A stretch of DNA of 64,000 nt from Halocaridina rubra (taxonomy: Eukaryota; Arthropoda; Malacostraca; Decapoda; Atyidae): positions 1 through 64,000 of the forward strand of contig JAXCGZ010021123.1 in the NCBI GenBank assembly GCA_037179515.1, written 5' to 3'. The notes under the pieces are model-generated. The model was not told the origin of the DNA. It searched no databases and saw only the letters and a list, made by a program, of their open reading frames with translations. The position numbers were made by a program, and so were the translations under genes. This document shows positions 1 to 12,913 of the stretch, piece by piece. Position 1 is the stretch's first letter; each line of letters opens with the position of its first letter.

Positions 1-889
1 CAGTTTCATTAGTTATACCTTGTGTGTGTTTTATTGTAATACCATAAGTAATATTGTGCATCTACCTACATGAATATATTCATTGAGAGACCATATTATA
101 ACTATTATTTATTTTGTCATTAATTTCATCATTTTCTCATGAATAAATGGGATTTGTTTGTAAAGCTAATCTAAATCTTAGGAAATCCTTAATTATGTAT
201 AATATGATAAAGTTATATACTTTTAATTTAGAATGTGATGCTCGTCTGATTTGTTTACAGAACGGACGAGGATTCTCTCTGAGGACAGCATCAGGTGATG
301 ACCTATTGTTAGAGACTCGTAAAATTCGTGTAAATTTATGAGCCTCCCATTTCGCCCCTTGGACTAGTGCTGTCGAATTTGTCAAGCAGTGACTCTGTTT
401 CAATATTGTATAAAGTTTTTGGATTTTGAACAATTATAATTACGTTGTTAAGTGTTGTTTATTTTGATGTGTCCAGCAGTCGTGCCTGGAGCTAGAACTC
501 TGTTATTTTTGTAAAATTTAACCTTTTCTTTTGGGCTGAAATATTGCTCCATTATAATATTAACTTTTTTCCAATATATTTTTATATTTTATTGATGAGT
601 CTTTCATTTAAGCCTGGATTTATGCAGTGTTCAGTTAATATTATTTAGTGTATTTGTGTTATTAACCAGTGGGAGTTCTCCACTAACTATTAAGCAAACG
701 TAACTCATGCCCTTCCCCTTTAGTACCGTACAGTTTGTCTTATATTTAATTATAAGCCAGTAAGTTTTTGCCCAACTTTATTTGAAGTTGGTGGAGTAAA
801 TATTTTTGTGTACGGTAGCCTGCAAAAAACTGAGAGTAGACTATTCATTGACCAGGTGAAAGCAGGCATTCTGGGAATAGTCACCACAA
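1..889. other. AT-rich sequence with no recognised gene
   Basis: No domain-bearing frame, repeat match within the window or RNA gene is seen. It precedes the first Tigger-type terminus at 890 and is probably intronic or intergenic host DNA. Confidence 0.5.
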
Positions 890-1577
890 TAGTGTTCCCC
901 CCCTTATCGCGGTAGTTCGGTTCCGGGACCCAGCGCGAACCAAGAACACCGCTGAGTAGGATCAGCCTATATGTACATAGAAATTTTAATTAATTTTTAC
1001 GCTTACACTGTATAAACCCTCCCTGTACTGTTAACATACCTCCCTTTACTTCATAAATAACAGCATGCAACGTATATTTATACGATAGTGAGAGATAAAA
1101 TCACGATGAATGAAGAGGTAATTACATGACATACTCATGTACATAGGTATTTTACAATTATTTTTATGTTTACGTACTGTATAAACTCTCTCTGCACTGT
1201 TAAAAAAACACCCTTTACATTATAAATAACAGCATGCAACGTAAATTCACATGAAAGTGATAGATAAAATTACAGTGAATGAAGTGGTAATTACATGACA
1301 TACTCATGTACATAGGTATTTTACAATTATTTTTACATTTACGTACTGTATAAACCCTCGCTGCACTTTAAAAAAAACACCCTTTACATTATAAATAACA
1401 GCAAGCAACGTAGATTTACATTTTCAATAAAAAAAATGAATATACTGAAAATTTTAATTTTTTCAATATTTTAATATTTTTACGTATACCCATAAAATAA
1501 AAAAATAATTTATCCAAAAAAAACCCGAATACAATGAGAACGTGAACCAAAAAACGCGAATAATCGAGGGAACACTG
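890..1577. mobile_element. Tigger-type MITE I-a (688 bp)
   Basis: The left end (tagtgttcccc, then the family motif cggtagttcggttccgggac) and right end (aatcgagggaacactg) are the two termini of the Tigger family whose coding copies are at 1650, 31063 and 52879. The inside holds tandem copies of the family's subterminal repeat (about 160 bp) and no transposase, so it is a deletion derivative mobilised in trans. Confidence 0.75.
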
Positions 1578-1578
1578 T

Positions 1579-1579
1579 G

Positions 1580-1649
<70 letters not shown>
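1579..1649. repeat. (TA)n between two Tigger elements
   Basis: TA repeat filling the whole gap between the right end of one Tigger element (1577) and the left end of the next (1650). Confidence 0.95.
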
Positions 1650-1652
<3 letters not shown>

Positions 1653-2454
1653 TGTTCCTCCCTTTATTGCGGTAGTTCGGTTCTGGGACCCGGCGCGAAC
1701 CAGGAAAACCGCGGAGTAGGATCAGCCTATATGTACATAGATATTTTAATTTATTTTTACGCTTACACTGTATAAACCCTCCCTGTACAGCTAACATACC
1801 ACCCTTTACTTCATAAATAACAGCATGCAACGTAAATTTATATGAAAGTGATAGATAAAATTACGGTGAATGAAGTGGTAATTACATGACATACTCATTT
1901 ACAATTATTTTTACGTTTACGTACTGTATAAACCCTCCCTGCACTATTAAAAAAACACCCTTTACATTATAAATAACAGCAAGCAACGTAAATTTTTATG
2001 AGTGATAAAAAAATTACCATGAATGTGATGATGACGTGACATAGATAGGAATTTTACAATTATTTTTACGTTTACGTACTGTATAAACCCTCCCTGCACT
2101 GTTAAAAAAAAAACCTTTACATTATACATAACAGCAAGCAACGTAAATTTTTATGAAAGTGATAGATAAAATTACGGTGAATGAGGTGATGATGACGTGA
2201 CATAAATAGGTATTTTAAAATTATTTTTACGTTTACGTACAGTATAAATCCTCCCTGCACTGTTAAAAACACCCTTTACATTATAAATAACAGCAAGCAA
2301 CGTAAATTTTTATGAAAGTGATAGATAAAATTACGGTGAATGAGGTGATGATGACGTGACATACATATGTACGTGACAGGTAAACTTACCGTGAATGAGG
2401 TGATGATCATCATTCTCGACCCCGGAGGAAATTATTTCGCAGCCAATAAAAGCT

Positions 2455-4224
2455 TTACGGCTGCTTTTTGGGGGAGAAGAACATGGTAATGGGGAGTTGC
2501 TGTCGCTGTTTCTTCATTTGTAGGAAGATAGTATGGTAAGGAATCATGGCATCGTCGAGAAAATTACAGAAGGTCACCGAACGAACCATAATATCGTCAT
2601 ATTCCTGCGATAGTTGTTGGAGTGCTTTAAAATGTTCATACATGGCTGACAAACGTTCGAGTGTAAGGCCAGGTTCTTCAATTTCTTTGTGCGATTCCTC
2701 AAGTTCTTTCTCTTCTTCGCTCGCTGATTTCGTCATTTCATCAAAGTCTTCATCAGTTAAAGGCTGCCAGTGGCAGTCAATCAGTTCATTCACATTTCCG
2801 GGAGTCATATCTATAAAGCCTTCTCCTCCTAGCAATGCAGCCAACTTCACAACTTTCGCAACTGCCGACTTTTCCACTTCGTCAGGAGCAAATCCCTTGT
2901 AGTCGTGGATGACTTCGGACCACAATTTCTTCCAGCTGGCATTGATTGTGGCCGACTTCATCTCTTTGATTGCTTTCTGAATATTTTTTAGGCATGTGGC
3001 AATCGTGTAATTACGCCAGTAAGTCTTCAATGAGAAGTCTTTGTCCGAATCCATGGATTCAACTAGGTTCGCCAGGGCATTTCGTGTGTAGAGGGCCTTG
3101 AACGCACGCATAACGCTTTGATCCATAGGCTGAATCAGTGACGTCGTATTCGCTGGCACGAACTCAACTTGAACACCGTCATATTGGAGATTGGTTGCGT
3201 GGCCACCAGCATTATCCATCAAAAGAAGGACTTTAATTTCAAGGCCTTTTTCTGCAAGATAAAGTTTTACCTGAGGGATAAAGCATTGGTGAAACCAGTC
3301 CGATGAGAGGCTTTTTGTGATCCATGCCTTAGGGTCATACATCCAATACACTGGCAGCAGATTCTTATTCTTGTTCTTCAAAGCCCTATGGTTCTTTGAC
3401 TTGTAGATAAGCCAGGCTTTAACATGAAGCCTGCAGCATTCCCGCACATGATGAGGGTAACGCGATCTTTGTGCGCTTTAAATCCCGGGCCTTTAGCTTC
3501 TTCCTTGAAGAGAAAAGTGCGAGATGGCATTCTCTTCCAAAATAACCCAGTCTCATCCATGTTGAAGACTTGCTCAGGAACATATTCCCCTTCGGCGATA
3601 ATTTTCTTTAAGTCATTCTTGACGTAATTTTCTGCGGCAGCTGTATCTGCAGAGGCAGCCTCGCCATAAAATGAAACGCTTTATAGGCCATAGCGTTTTT
3701 TAAATTTGAAGAACCATCCATTGCTAGCAACAAACAGTTGCATCCTCGATGGAGAATTGCTGGAGGGTCCAGGTTGTGGGTCGTCGATATCATCTTCTCT
3801 CTCCTCCTCTCCAGGGTTGCCACTGTCATCATCGGGTTCATTTGCAGCGAATGTCTTGTACAGCTTCTTCGCTTTTGTTTGTATGATATTGGTGTGTAAG
3901 CTGATGTTTTTCTTTCTGCAATCAGCAATCCACAGGGCCAAAGCAGCTTCCATCCGCACTACTTGCCTTATTGCGGGGTGTTACGACTCTCTTCGCCAAT
4001 TTATCAAAAGAAATGCTCGCTGTTTTCCTGATCTTTACCTCGTCCTTTTTGATGTAGCGCACAGTAGATTCATTGAGGCCAAAATAGCAGCCGACATCCA
4101 CAAACCTTTTTCCTTCTTTCAACATATCTAAGAGTTTCGCTTCATCTACAATGGTTAACATTTTCCTTTGCCACTTAGGCTGACTACCAGGAGCCTTAGA
4201 AGGTGAAGGACGTTTGGAAGGCAT
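2455..4224 (-). pseudogene. Tigger transposase pseudogene (T1)
   Basis: Cut-and-paste transposase of the pogo/Tigger family. The start codon is at 4224 (MPSKRPSPSK). The order is an N-terminal CENP-B/pogo helix-turn-helix (KLLDMLKEGKRF..., then GLNESTVRYIKKDE), a CENP-B-type second DNA-binding part (ALALWIADCRKKN), an acidic linker (EEEREDD), and a DDD catalytic core. The three acidic residues lie in NMDETGLFWK, LLLMDNAGGH and IQPMDQSVM. The C-terminus ends KQP at 2455. The reading frame breaks near 3950, 3690 and 3410, so the segments lie in different frames and the protein cannot be made intact. The G of the usual DQGV motif is S here (DQSVM). The closest relatives in the window are at 32011 and 53175. 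Confidence 0.85.
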
Positions 4225-4368
4225 TGCAAAGGTTAAATTACACGTGAAAACACAATCACAAGCAAATCGTATTAATAAGCACAACGAAAACGGCGCACAT
4301 ATGAGTTAGACTGAGCGAGTGAGTCGGAACATTGGAAATTGGAGGGAAAAGCAAACTGCAATGAAAAG

Positions 4369-4372
4369 GCCA
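4369..4372. repeat. Target site duplication GCCA (left)
   Basis: Pairs with 12146-12149. The Tigger copy at 31063 shows the uninterrupted site (…gattggccttt… on its sense strand, at about 31870). Confidence 0.85.
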
Positions 4373-5375
4373 TGTCGCATAACATCAATCGTGCTGAAGC
4401 CAGAATCTGAAACTTGTAACAAATCTTGAGGGGTAACGGTCGAGGGCACAGATATTTTATTACATGCCCTCACTTTTATTGAGTTTTGGGTGCAGACCAT
4501 GTTTTCCCTTGGGACCACCAAGATTTATGGCTAGGCACCTGGAACTAACCCCCGGCACCATGCACCCCACAAGAGGCCTAAAGGATAAGGGACCCTCGGT
4601 CCTCGAAAACACCACAAGTCGTGAAGAGAAACGTGAGAGGCTAGAAGTCAAGGGTGAAATAGAATACTCTCCCAATTGTTTTCTGCGGTACGGCCAATGT
4701 TTGTAGAAAGTGTCAAGGAGATATATGACCGGACCCATGAGACTTAGCATCTGGCATCGAGTACCTGAAGAGGGTGGGAAAGGCCAAGAAGTTAGCCATT
4801 TCCTAAACCACAAGAAACACAAACATTTGACCCGTACGTATGTACATGCCCTGGAGAGATACCCAATAGCCACGCTCTGACCTGGAACTTTTCCGTTCTA
4901 TAGGCTTGTTGAAATAGCCCCTCCCCAAAATAGGAGGGACTCCACTTCGAACCTGGCGTTGATTTGCAAGACTGGATGTGGATGTCACTTGAGTTCGTTG
5001 GCAGGATTGGATGTCAAGCCACGCCCTGCCCCTGGGGTATTTCAAGAACCACCCAGGGCAGACACAGTTAGTTAGAACTTTGCCCGGGGCACGAATAGAT
5101 CATAGATTGTGATAGTCATAGGGTGGGGGGCATTGAGGCGTCGAATGTGTTGTACTCTAGAATAAACTAAGATAAAGGAACCACTGTTGTCCATTCTTAC
5201 CTTGCACCCTTCTGGTACTAATATTAACGTAGTGAGAAGAAATCATCACGACAACTAGTGACACGTGGTGAAATAGTAATTAACTTTACGACAACTTGGT
5301 GACAAGCTGGTGAGATAACCCAGTCATCTTACAAATTGGTGAATTCAGATGGGATAGTACAAAAACATTACGACA
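4373..5375 (+). repeat. 5' LTR of the pol-less element
   Basis: 1003 bp, TG...CA with 5-bp inverted ends (TGTCG/CGACA). Against the 3' LTR I count about seven substitutions, one 6-bp indel and two 1-bp indels. Confidence 0.9.
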
Positions 5376-5378
5376 ACT

Positions 5379-5396
5379 TGGTGGCAGCGCAGTACG
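5379..5396 (+). promoter_or_regulatory. Putative tRNA primer-binding site
   Basis: tggtggcagcgcagtacg begins three bases after the LTR with TGG, the complement of a tRNA CCA end. The donor tRNA is not identified. Confidence 0.55.
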
Positions 5397-5469
5397 GATC
5401 ACACTCCTGGAAAAAATACGAAGAGACTCTCATATCAGAAGAAACCAGTGCGAAGAAAAGAAAATAAGA

Positions 5470-6114
5470 ATGGCAAAAGCAGAAATCCAACATCTCCCAA
5501 TTCAAGAAATGAGTGACGAGGCCAAACACCGGAGAATTCTCGAACTGGAGGAGCACGTGCGGCGCCTACAAACTCCTGCCGACGCCGCTCCGTCGAAAAG
5601 GAACTTGGTCAACGCCGACAGAGAAACCGACGCCTCAAACATCGACGAACAGCCTGCCGCTCCGAGCCCCGTGGTGACACAGGGAACGCAGCAGGACAAG
5701 CCCCCACCCCGTGCCCTGGTTGTAAAGGAGCCTCGAGGCAAAAATTCACTTTTATACCTCGACAGCGCAAATGTAAAAGACCTCGAATGTCCGTCCATAA
5801 TTCCCGCGACCGACTTCCTGAAATACTTGGGTCTGCGGATGAGAAGTGACGAGTGGTCAAACAGAGAATATTATGAAACTTTTAAGGAACTATTCCTAAG
5901 ATATTTCTTAGTAAGCCGAAGTGTGACTGGAGCATTGAGTGAAAATGCCCATTACAAGAAGTATAAGTTGCCGGATCCAACCAAGAAGATGGCGATTCGT
6001 CGATTTTACTCGAGAGATGGAGAATTGGTCGGGAACCTCCAGCGCCCAGAAGGAGAACCCCCTCCTTCCTTGCCTTCTGCCGTGAAGTCCTTCAGGACCA
6101 CCTCCTTAAAATAG
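5470..6114 (+). CDS. Gag-like or orphan ORF of the pol-less LTR element
   Basis: A 214-codon frame starting 94 bp after the 5' LTR, where gag starts in LTR elements. Residues 14-36 are charged and heptad-like (KHRRILELEEHVRRL), suggesting a short coiled coil. Residues 40-90 are Ala/Pro-rich and probably disordered. Residues 105-180 look folded, with aromatic and basic residues (FKELFLRYFLVSRS, then KMAIRRFYSRD). No CCHC zinc knuckle, protease motif or other recognised domain is present. The frame is uninterrupted, although the rest of the interior is non-coding, which hints that this protein was kept. It may be a minimal Gag, or a captured host fragment; the position favours Gag. Confidence 0.5.
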   Translation: MAKAEIQHLPIQEMSDEAKHRRILELEEHVRRLQTPADAAPSKRNLVNADRETDASNIDEQPAAPSPVVTQGTQQDKPPPRALVVKEPRGKNSLLYLDSANVKDLECPSIIPATDFLKYLGLRMRSDEWSNREYYETFKELFLRYFLVSRSVTGALSENAHYKKYKLPDPTKKMAIRRFYSRDGELVGNLQRPEGEPPPSLPSAVKSFRTTSLK

Positions 6115-9100
6115 CTAAGTACTTGTGATCTGTATCCAGTGAGTAATGGGACAATTAGTAAAAGAAATTGAGGTCGGTGGACGCCGCCATTTTATCTTGT
6201 AGTTATGCTTTGACTCAGCCAACCCGCCTATGAGGGGTGTGGCACCTAATAAGTTAATAAAAGTAGAATTTCTGTACCCATTACTAACATGTACTAATAG
6301 CTATAAGAAGTAATGAACTCCCATTTTTTTATTATATGAATAATATAAAGTAATTGCGTTTAAAGGGTGTTCCATTTATTTGTATTAATGCCTAAATTGA
6401 ATTATAAGAACGCGAATGTATTGATTTTAATTGAAAATTTAATATACGTGCAATCAATATTACAGTATATTAATTTCTTAAGCGTAAGAATTATAGTGAG
6501 AAATATACTTGAATCTGCTTTTAAGGTTTTTCATAGACCACGTGTGATTTCCGAGAAAGGAATGCGGAAGTGACCAATCGATCTCCCAACCTCGTTATTA
6601 TAAATATGTAGTAATTGTACTGATCTTTGATATTTAAAGTACGTGTAACGTCATTTTTATATTAATTTCTTAAAGCGTAAGAAGTCGAGTGTTAAGATTA
6701 CGCCTGTTTTTAAGGTTTTTCTGTTTTTGTTTGTTTTTTCTCCGCAGGAGTAATGTTTTAGCGAAAGAAAGACATAAATGACAGATCGTTCTTTTAATGT
6801 TGTTATGATGAAGAAATTAATATTACGATACGTGTGTGGCATGTTTTTTTGAAGAATAAGAAATTTTGTGATATTATTTAGAGATGAATTTTTATAATTT
6901 CGCGCTATGCAGGCGACAGTAAGAGTAAATTAGAGGAATTTGTGCTGTCATAGAATAGGGAAGGTTTTTCAGTGTCACCCTAACGTAGCTGCAAGGGAGT
7001 AGAATGTTTGTTTGTTCGTTAGAATGGGACCTAGGACTGGTGAGGCAGTCATGTGACCGCACGGCCCAACCGAGATTTCACCTTTACTCTCCTTCAGAGA
7101 GATCGGGAAAGGGAAAGCAACGTTGTAAATAAAAGGGAATTTTACAGAAAGGGGATGATTGTTTTGTAAGTGATGCAGCGAGTGAGGCAGAGAATGAGTA
7201 TGAATGACTGGAGGTATAATGGGGGGTTGCTCTAGGGGGTGAAATTGCGGAAAGCACCGTTAGGAAGCACGGTTGAGGAGTCTCTGCGAGGGTCTTTCCC
7301 CTGCTCCGCCAGGTTCTTCTGCATGCCATATCAGAGTATATTTATGGGAGGTGATGCGCTGTTGCAATATCTAGTGAGGGATATTTTTGAGAAAATGATT
7401 CTCCACCTGCCCAGATATGGTTGAGATGCCAAGTTTGTTTTATTTTTGTTTTGTCCCCTACTCCGCCAATGAGATTATTATTCGATTTCTGAGAGTTCCA
7501 AGATAGATATTACGTGATAAAGGACGTGAATCTATGAATGATTCTTTATTTTCTTTGCTAGCTGCAGTATATATATTATTTGTCTGAAGAGATATGTTAG
7601 ATTGATAAAATAAAACTGCGAGTTTTAGCCATGATAATGTTTATCAAAATTATTTCAGCTTGGTCATAAAGAAAGAGTGAGAGCTGACACGAAATGACAA
7701 CAAGAATGTTACACAGCCGTTTCCCGTATTTGAGAGAGCAGAAGTTGATCCAGAAGCCAAAAGAACAGGAGAAAACAGCGCCCACATGCGCACCCCCGTA
7801 AAAGCAAACAGACAGAACAGTTATAAGTCGAACTTCTCCCTGTTCTGGAGGAAATTCTGTTGTATAGTAATTCAAATAAGTCAAATTCGAGATAGTAAAA
7901 GAATATATATATATATATATTCTGTTTGAATTGTTCATGTACAACTCCTTACGAGATTATGAAACTTAAGCAAAATACATTCTTTACTGTTGCTAATGAA
8001 ATATACTTTTTGTTTTTATTATTGCATACACAGAGACAGACTTTTTATATTCTTTGATACCCGTTTTTGTTATATAGTTTTTTGTATTGAAGAAATCTTT
8101 AAAATCTTAATTAAAGAGTGTTGAAAGGATTATCTAGAAATAATTATTGTTAATTACTATCACTGTCATGAATTTAAGATTATAATTGAGCTAATTAAGA
8201 TAATTAAGATTCGCAGAATTTATATGTTGAGTTTTAAGTTTAAAAAATTAATGACACTTAAGTCCTTTTTAAGAAGTTGTTAAGAAAAAGATATTTGTAC
8301 TTTTGTTGGTCGTAGTAAAGATATTGTCACATATGATTTTAATCTTTTGCTTTAATTTCATCAGTGTGTGTGCTTCGACTCAACCCTCTGATTTATAGCA
8401 AGAAAAGGATTGTCATTATAGACAAGGATGTGTATGCTGTTACAGTAAAGTCCTTAGCAATATTAAACAGAAAGGAAAGGATTTATGCTTCGACATTTCT
8501 GCAGTTGTACACTAAGTTCTTTTTGCTTTTGTTTTTGTTAATGGGGAATAAGAATAGCCCTCTAACAATAAACGTAAAACTCTATCGATAGTCATTGCTA
8601 ACGTTTGTTCACTTTCATTTGTTTATTTTTTATTTTATTATTAGAGATACTCTGCGACAATTTTTTATTTTCAGTACATTTAAAGGAAGGAAGCCCGTCT
8701 CATCTGACACGTGGGTGGATACCGCAACGTATTTCAAGGTCGCCCCGTCTCTCTCTCTACTCTGAGACTGACATGAGCTTCTTCCGATACTACAAGAATG
8801 TTGCTGTCATTGATTCTTTTTTTGTGTGTTTTTTCCAGCGAAGCTAGGCGATTATTGGGCCTACATTTTATTGCAGTCGATAAATTGTTGCATGCTGTTA
8901 TTGCATAAATACTGATAAGACATCGGTAGTACCGCCATTTGCATAAATATTTTTGCCACACGTCGCAACTGTTTAGAGAATAGATAGAACTCCCATTGAC
9001 AAATTGTGGAGCCAGCAAGTTGCCACTTATGCTCTATATATATATATACATAGATTATGACAGCAGGAATATGAACAGTAAAAGAGACTGTGTTAGAATG

Positions 9101-11136
9101 AGCATTACTATGAAAAATAAGTATAGAACTCTGTTCTTACTTCTGAATGCCAGTCTCCATTGTATATATATTGCTATTTTTGAATTAGTATTTTTATTTC
9201 ATTTTTTTATTATTCTTATTATGATCATGATTATTAGTAATGTTATTATTATGTTGACTGTTATTGTTGCTATCTCTCAATGGCCTGTTGCTAATTATTA
9301 TTTTTGAAATGAAATCAGCAGTAACCTGATGATTTTTATCTTTTATCTGAATTCATACTTGATGTTACTGTAGCCACCGCTAATAAGAATATTTCTTTAG
9401 TGGTTTTTCTCAGTATTTAATGATTGTTCTTTTTGATATCTATAGTAGAGTAATGCTATGTAGCAGTTTCTCAGCTAAGTCCTAAGTATCTTGGAGTAAT
9501 AATCTAGTTGTGTAGACACATACCTTCCATTACCACCCTATTCCTAGGCAGCCCCGACCTGCAAGTTCTAAAAGTCTTTAGATTTTGTCCTCTCAAACAA
9601 GTCCCTGTTGCCCATTGAATAGAGATTGCAATCACTTGCAGTTGCAGGGGAGGCAAAGTATAGCCTCAGAGTACCAACGTATGGCCATTGTTGGTACCCT
9701 GAAGTCATAGGGAACCTTTCTTACAACTGTAGTAGTGACATAGGTTCAAATTTTCATCCCGAGGTCTGCTTCAAAGGTACATGTGTATGCAGTACTGAAG
9801 AGAATCGTGCTGACGTTGCAGGTCTCCTACAGGGTGGTCTTAGTCAAGATCGGCCCGAGGGTAGGACGAGAAAGCCAGGCTGGAGGGATTTGGAAGGTGC
9901 ATCGATCGCTTCCTCTTTGTCTTGCCTATCTTAGAAAGAAGATAATTTATGGTAGTGTACGAACCTGGGCCTGCAGCGAAGACGGCGGGGGAGTGAAAAA
10001 ACGAAGAGAGAGAAACCGTGGAATCACGCCTAGCAAGAATTTCATGAGCAAGGGAAAGAGAAAACAAAAGGGGGGTAATTCCCATACATGTCCTAACTGT
10101 AGCGAAAAGAGAGAGAGAAAAAAAAAAAAAGAGAAGTTTTTTTAAATATCTGAATAATACCTTTAGAAGCCACGTACACGCATTGATGGGATTCAAACAG
10201 ACAGAAAGAAAAAAATCCCTATACATGTCCAAACTTTAGTGAAGAGAGAAAGAAGGGTATTTAAAATCCCTTATCAGTTGTTGGAAAGAACAACCCACGC
10301 TTTAGAACTGAAAGAAAAAAAATGGGAAAGAAAAGGTTCCCACCGTCTTTAACCACCGTGTTAAAAGACCAATTCTTTTATTATTTGTTTTACCTAGTTT
10401 CAAGATAATTTTAAGCGACAACTCAGAGACTCCTTTAAATATAGTTTTTGAATAAGTGCCTTTGATAAATTGTATGATTTGCACCAATAGTAACAAGTAG
10501 TCTTCTGCCTAAATAATATCCTTGTTTTGCTTTAGCATTATCATTGTTTGAATCATGATTTAATCCTTGTGTTCATTAAGTTCTCATATCAGTTTGTCTC
10601 TGAATAGGAATTGCACATTGGAATGATGAATGTTTTCTGACTTTTCACATCGTAACCAATATTTTGTTTCAGGAGTAGTTTTTTAAGGCCTAATTTTAAG
10701 ACAAATCAATGCCCCATAGTAACGATAGGAATTTACCATTTATGTTATTGTCTATCGCATTTTAAATGTTCGTACATACTAATGTTCTACATGATTTACA
10801 TTTTTACTGTAGCTAACCAACTTTTGTAAATCTTTTGAAAAAGGAGAGAAGTAGACACAGTAACGTCATGATCTAAACTAACTCGTGATCTTAATTAGTG
10901 TTTGATAATGATTAGTTACACACTGAAATCCTAATGATTAAGGTTAATTTTATTTGTTAAATATAGGAATGTTTGTACTAAAGATTGTTTAGTGTTCATA
11001 GAACTAGGAATTCTTAGAAAATAGCTTAAATAATTCGGCCCCATTTCTATTGTAAACTAATGTTAGCTAGGATATGTCCAAGAGCTCTCGAAAAAATAGC
11101 CCATGCTTCGACTGAAATAAGAGATATTTCAGTTTT
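6115..11136. other. Non-coding interior of the pol-less LTR element
   Basis: About 5 kb between the gag-like stop and the polypurine tract, with no frame carrying pol motifs on either strand. It has AT-rich stretches (8000-8650, 9130-9310) and a more GC-balanced island (9620-9990), none matching other repeats in the window. Confidence 0.6.
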
Positions 11137-11148
11137 GGTTGGGAGGGA
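11137..11148 (+). promoter_or_regulatory. Polypurine tract of the pol-less LTR element
   Basis: ggttgggaggga lies directly before the 3' LTR TG, the position of the plus-strand primer in LTR elements. Confidence 0.7.
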
Positions 11149-12145
11149 TGTCGCATAACATCAATCGTGCTGAAGCCAGAATCTGAAACTAGTAACAAAT
11201 CTTGAGGGGTAACGGTCGAGGGCACAGATATTTTATTACATGCCCTCACTTTTATTGAGTTTTGGGTGCAGACCATGTTTTCCCTTGGGACCACCAAGAT
11301 TTATGGCTAGGCACCTGGAACTAACCCCCGGCACCATGCACCCCCCAAGAGGCCTAAAGGATAAGGGACCCTCGGTCCTCGAAAACACCACAAGTCGTGA
11401 AGAGAAACGTGAGAGGCTAGAAGTCAAGGGTGAAATAGAATACTCTCCCAATTGTTTTCTGCGGTACGGCCAATGTTTGTAGAAAGTGTCAAGGAGATAT
11501 ATGACCGGACCCATGAGACTTAGCATCTGGCATAGAGTACCTGAAGAGGTGGGAAAGGCCAAGAAGTTAGCCATTTCCTAAACCACAAGAAACACAAACA
11601 TTTGACCCGTACGTATGTACATGCCCTGGAGAGATACCCAATAGCCACGCTCTGACCTGGAACTTTTCCGTTCTATAGGCTTGTTGAAATAGCCCCTCCC
11701 CAAAATAGGAGGGACTCCACTTCGAACCTGGCGTTGATTTGCAAGACTGGATGTCACTTGAGTTCATTGGCAGGATTGGATGTCAAGCCACGCCCTGCCC
11801 CTGGGGTATTTCAAGAACCACCCAGGGCAGACACAGTTAGTTAGAACTTTGCCCGGGGCACGAATAGATCATAGATTGTGATAGTCATAGGGTGGGGGGC
11901 ATTGAGGCATCGAATGTGTTGTACTCTAGAATAAACTAAGATAAAGGAACCACTGCTTGTCCATTCTTACCTTGCACCCTTCTGGTACTAATATTAACGT
12001 AGTGAGAAGAAATCATCACGACAACTAGTGACACGTGGTGAAATAGTAATTAACTTTACGACAACTTGGTGACAAGCTGATGAGATAACCCAGTCATCTT
12101 ACAAATTGGTGAATTCAGATGGGATAGTACAAAAACATTACGTCA
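11149..12145 (+). repeat. 3' LTR of the pol-less element
   Basis: 997 bp, about 99 percent identical to 4373-5375. It ends CGTCA against CGACA in the 5' copy and is followed by GCCA and the resumed T1 sequence. Confidence 0.9.
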
Positions 12146-12913
12146 GCCAATCAGACCCCATGATAGAGAACATATTGAAAAACAATTCTGTGATTCGTCG
12201 TCTCCCGACCTTTCAGCCAATAGCATTCCATGAACTATCTCACGTAGGTGAGAGCCTTTTCGTTTTCCGAAACGTTGATAGCAGTATTGTATTTTACATG
12301 GTGCAATACTGTTAATACTTTATGTTTTTTTATTATTTTAAACTGTTTTATTATTCTTAGGCTAGGAAATACTTGTTTTATCAATAAAATAATGAAAATT
12401 TTAATATTCACTAGGTAACGTAGGTGAGAGCCTTTGCGTTTTCCGAAACACAGATACTGGTATCGTATTTTACGTGGTGCTATACTGTTTACTATTTTTT
12501 ACTGTTTTGTTATTCTTAGGCTAAGAAATACGTTTTTTATCAATAAAATCATGAAACTACTGGAAATATAAATATATATGCTAGCTCACGTACCTGTGAC
12601 CCCAATACATTGTACGCTATCGGACACTATTTCGCATGATGCAATACTGTGAGTTATACTGTACGTACGTATATCTAAATTTATGTTTTTTACTATTTTT
12701 TACTGTTTTCTTATTCGTAGGCTGGGAAATAAATTTTTTTATCAATTAAATAATCATTTTTTTTTCAATAAAAAAAATGAAAATACTGAAAATTTTTTGT
12801 TCAATATTTTAATATTTTTGCGTATACCCATAAAATAAAATAATAATTTATAAAAAAAAAAAACGCGATACAGTGAGAACGCGATCCAAGAAACACGAAT
12901 AACCGGGGGAACA

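Larger units (their letters stand above)
4373..12145 (+). mobile_element. Pol-less LTR retrotransposon nested in T1
   Basis: Two direct LTRs of about 1 kb (4373-5375, 11149-12145) start TGTCG and end CGACA or CGTCA. They flank a 5.8-kb interior and are bordered by the 4-bp duplication GCCA (4369-4372, 12146-12149). The duplicated bases restore a continuous Tigger sequence when the element is removed. A primer-binding-site-like TGG-started stretch follows the 5' LTR, and a polypurine tract (gggaggga) precedes the 3' LTR. The interior has one 214-codon frame and no protease, reverse transcriptase or integrase, so it depends on another element, as LARD or TR-GAG elements do. LTR identity is about 99 percent, so insertion was recent relative to the Tigger host. 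Confidence 0.9.

Noticed and set aside
240..341. Plus-strand open stretch after ttgtttacag, ending in a stop (NGRGFSLRTAS...), a possible terminal exon.
   Set aside because: Only about 26 codons, no domain, no partner exon on the plus strand and no clear poly(A) signal; one acceptor-like site is not enough.
4464..4706. 80-codon frames in both LTRs (4464-4706 and 11240-11482), almost identical.
   Set aside because: They lie inside LTRs and are identical only because the LTRs are recent copies; no domain.
5061..5110. Whether 4373-5375 and 11149-12145 are two independent dispersed repeats rather than LTRs.
   Set aside because: The shared GCCA flanks, TG...CA ends, polypurine tract and reconstruction of the split Tigger show they belong to a single insertion.
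9626..10145. Frames of 100-120 codons within the pol-less LTR interior.
   Set aside because: No Gag, protease or RT motif and no similarity to other coding elements in the window.
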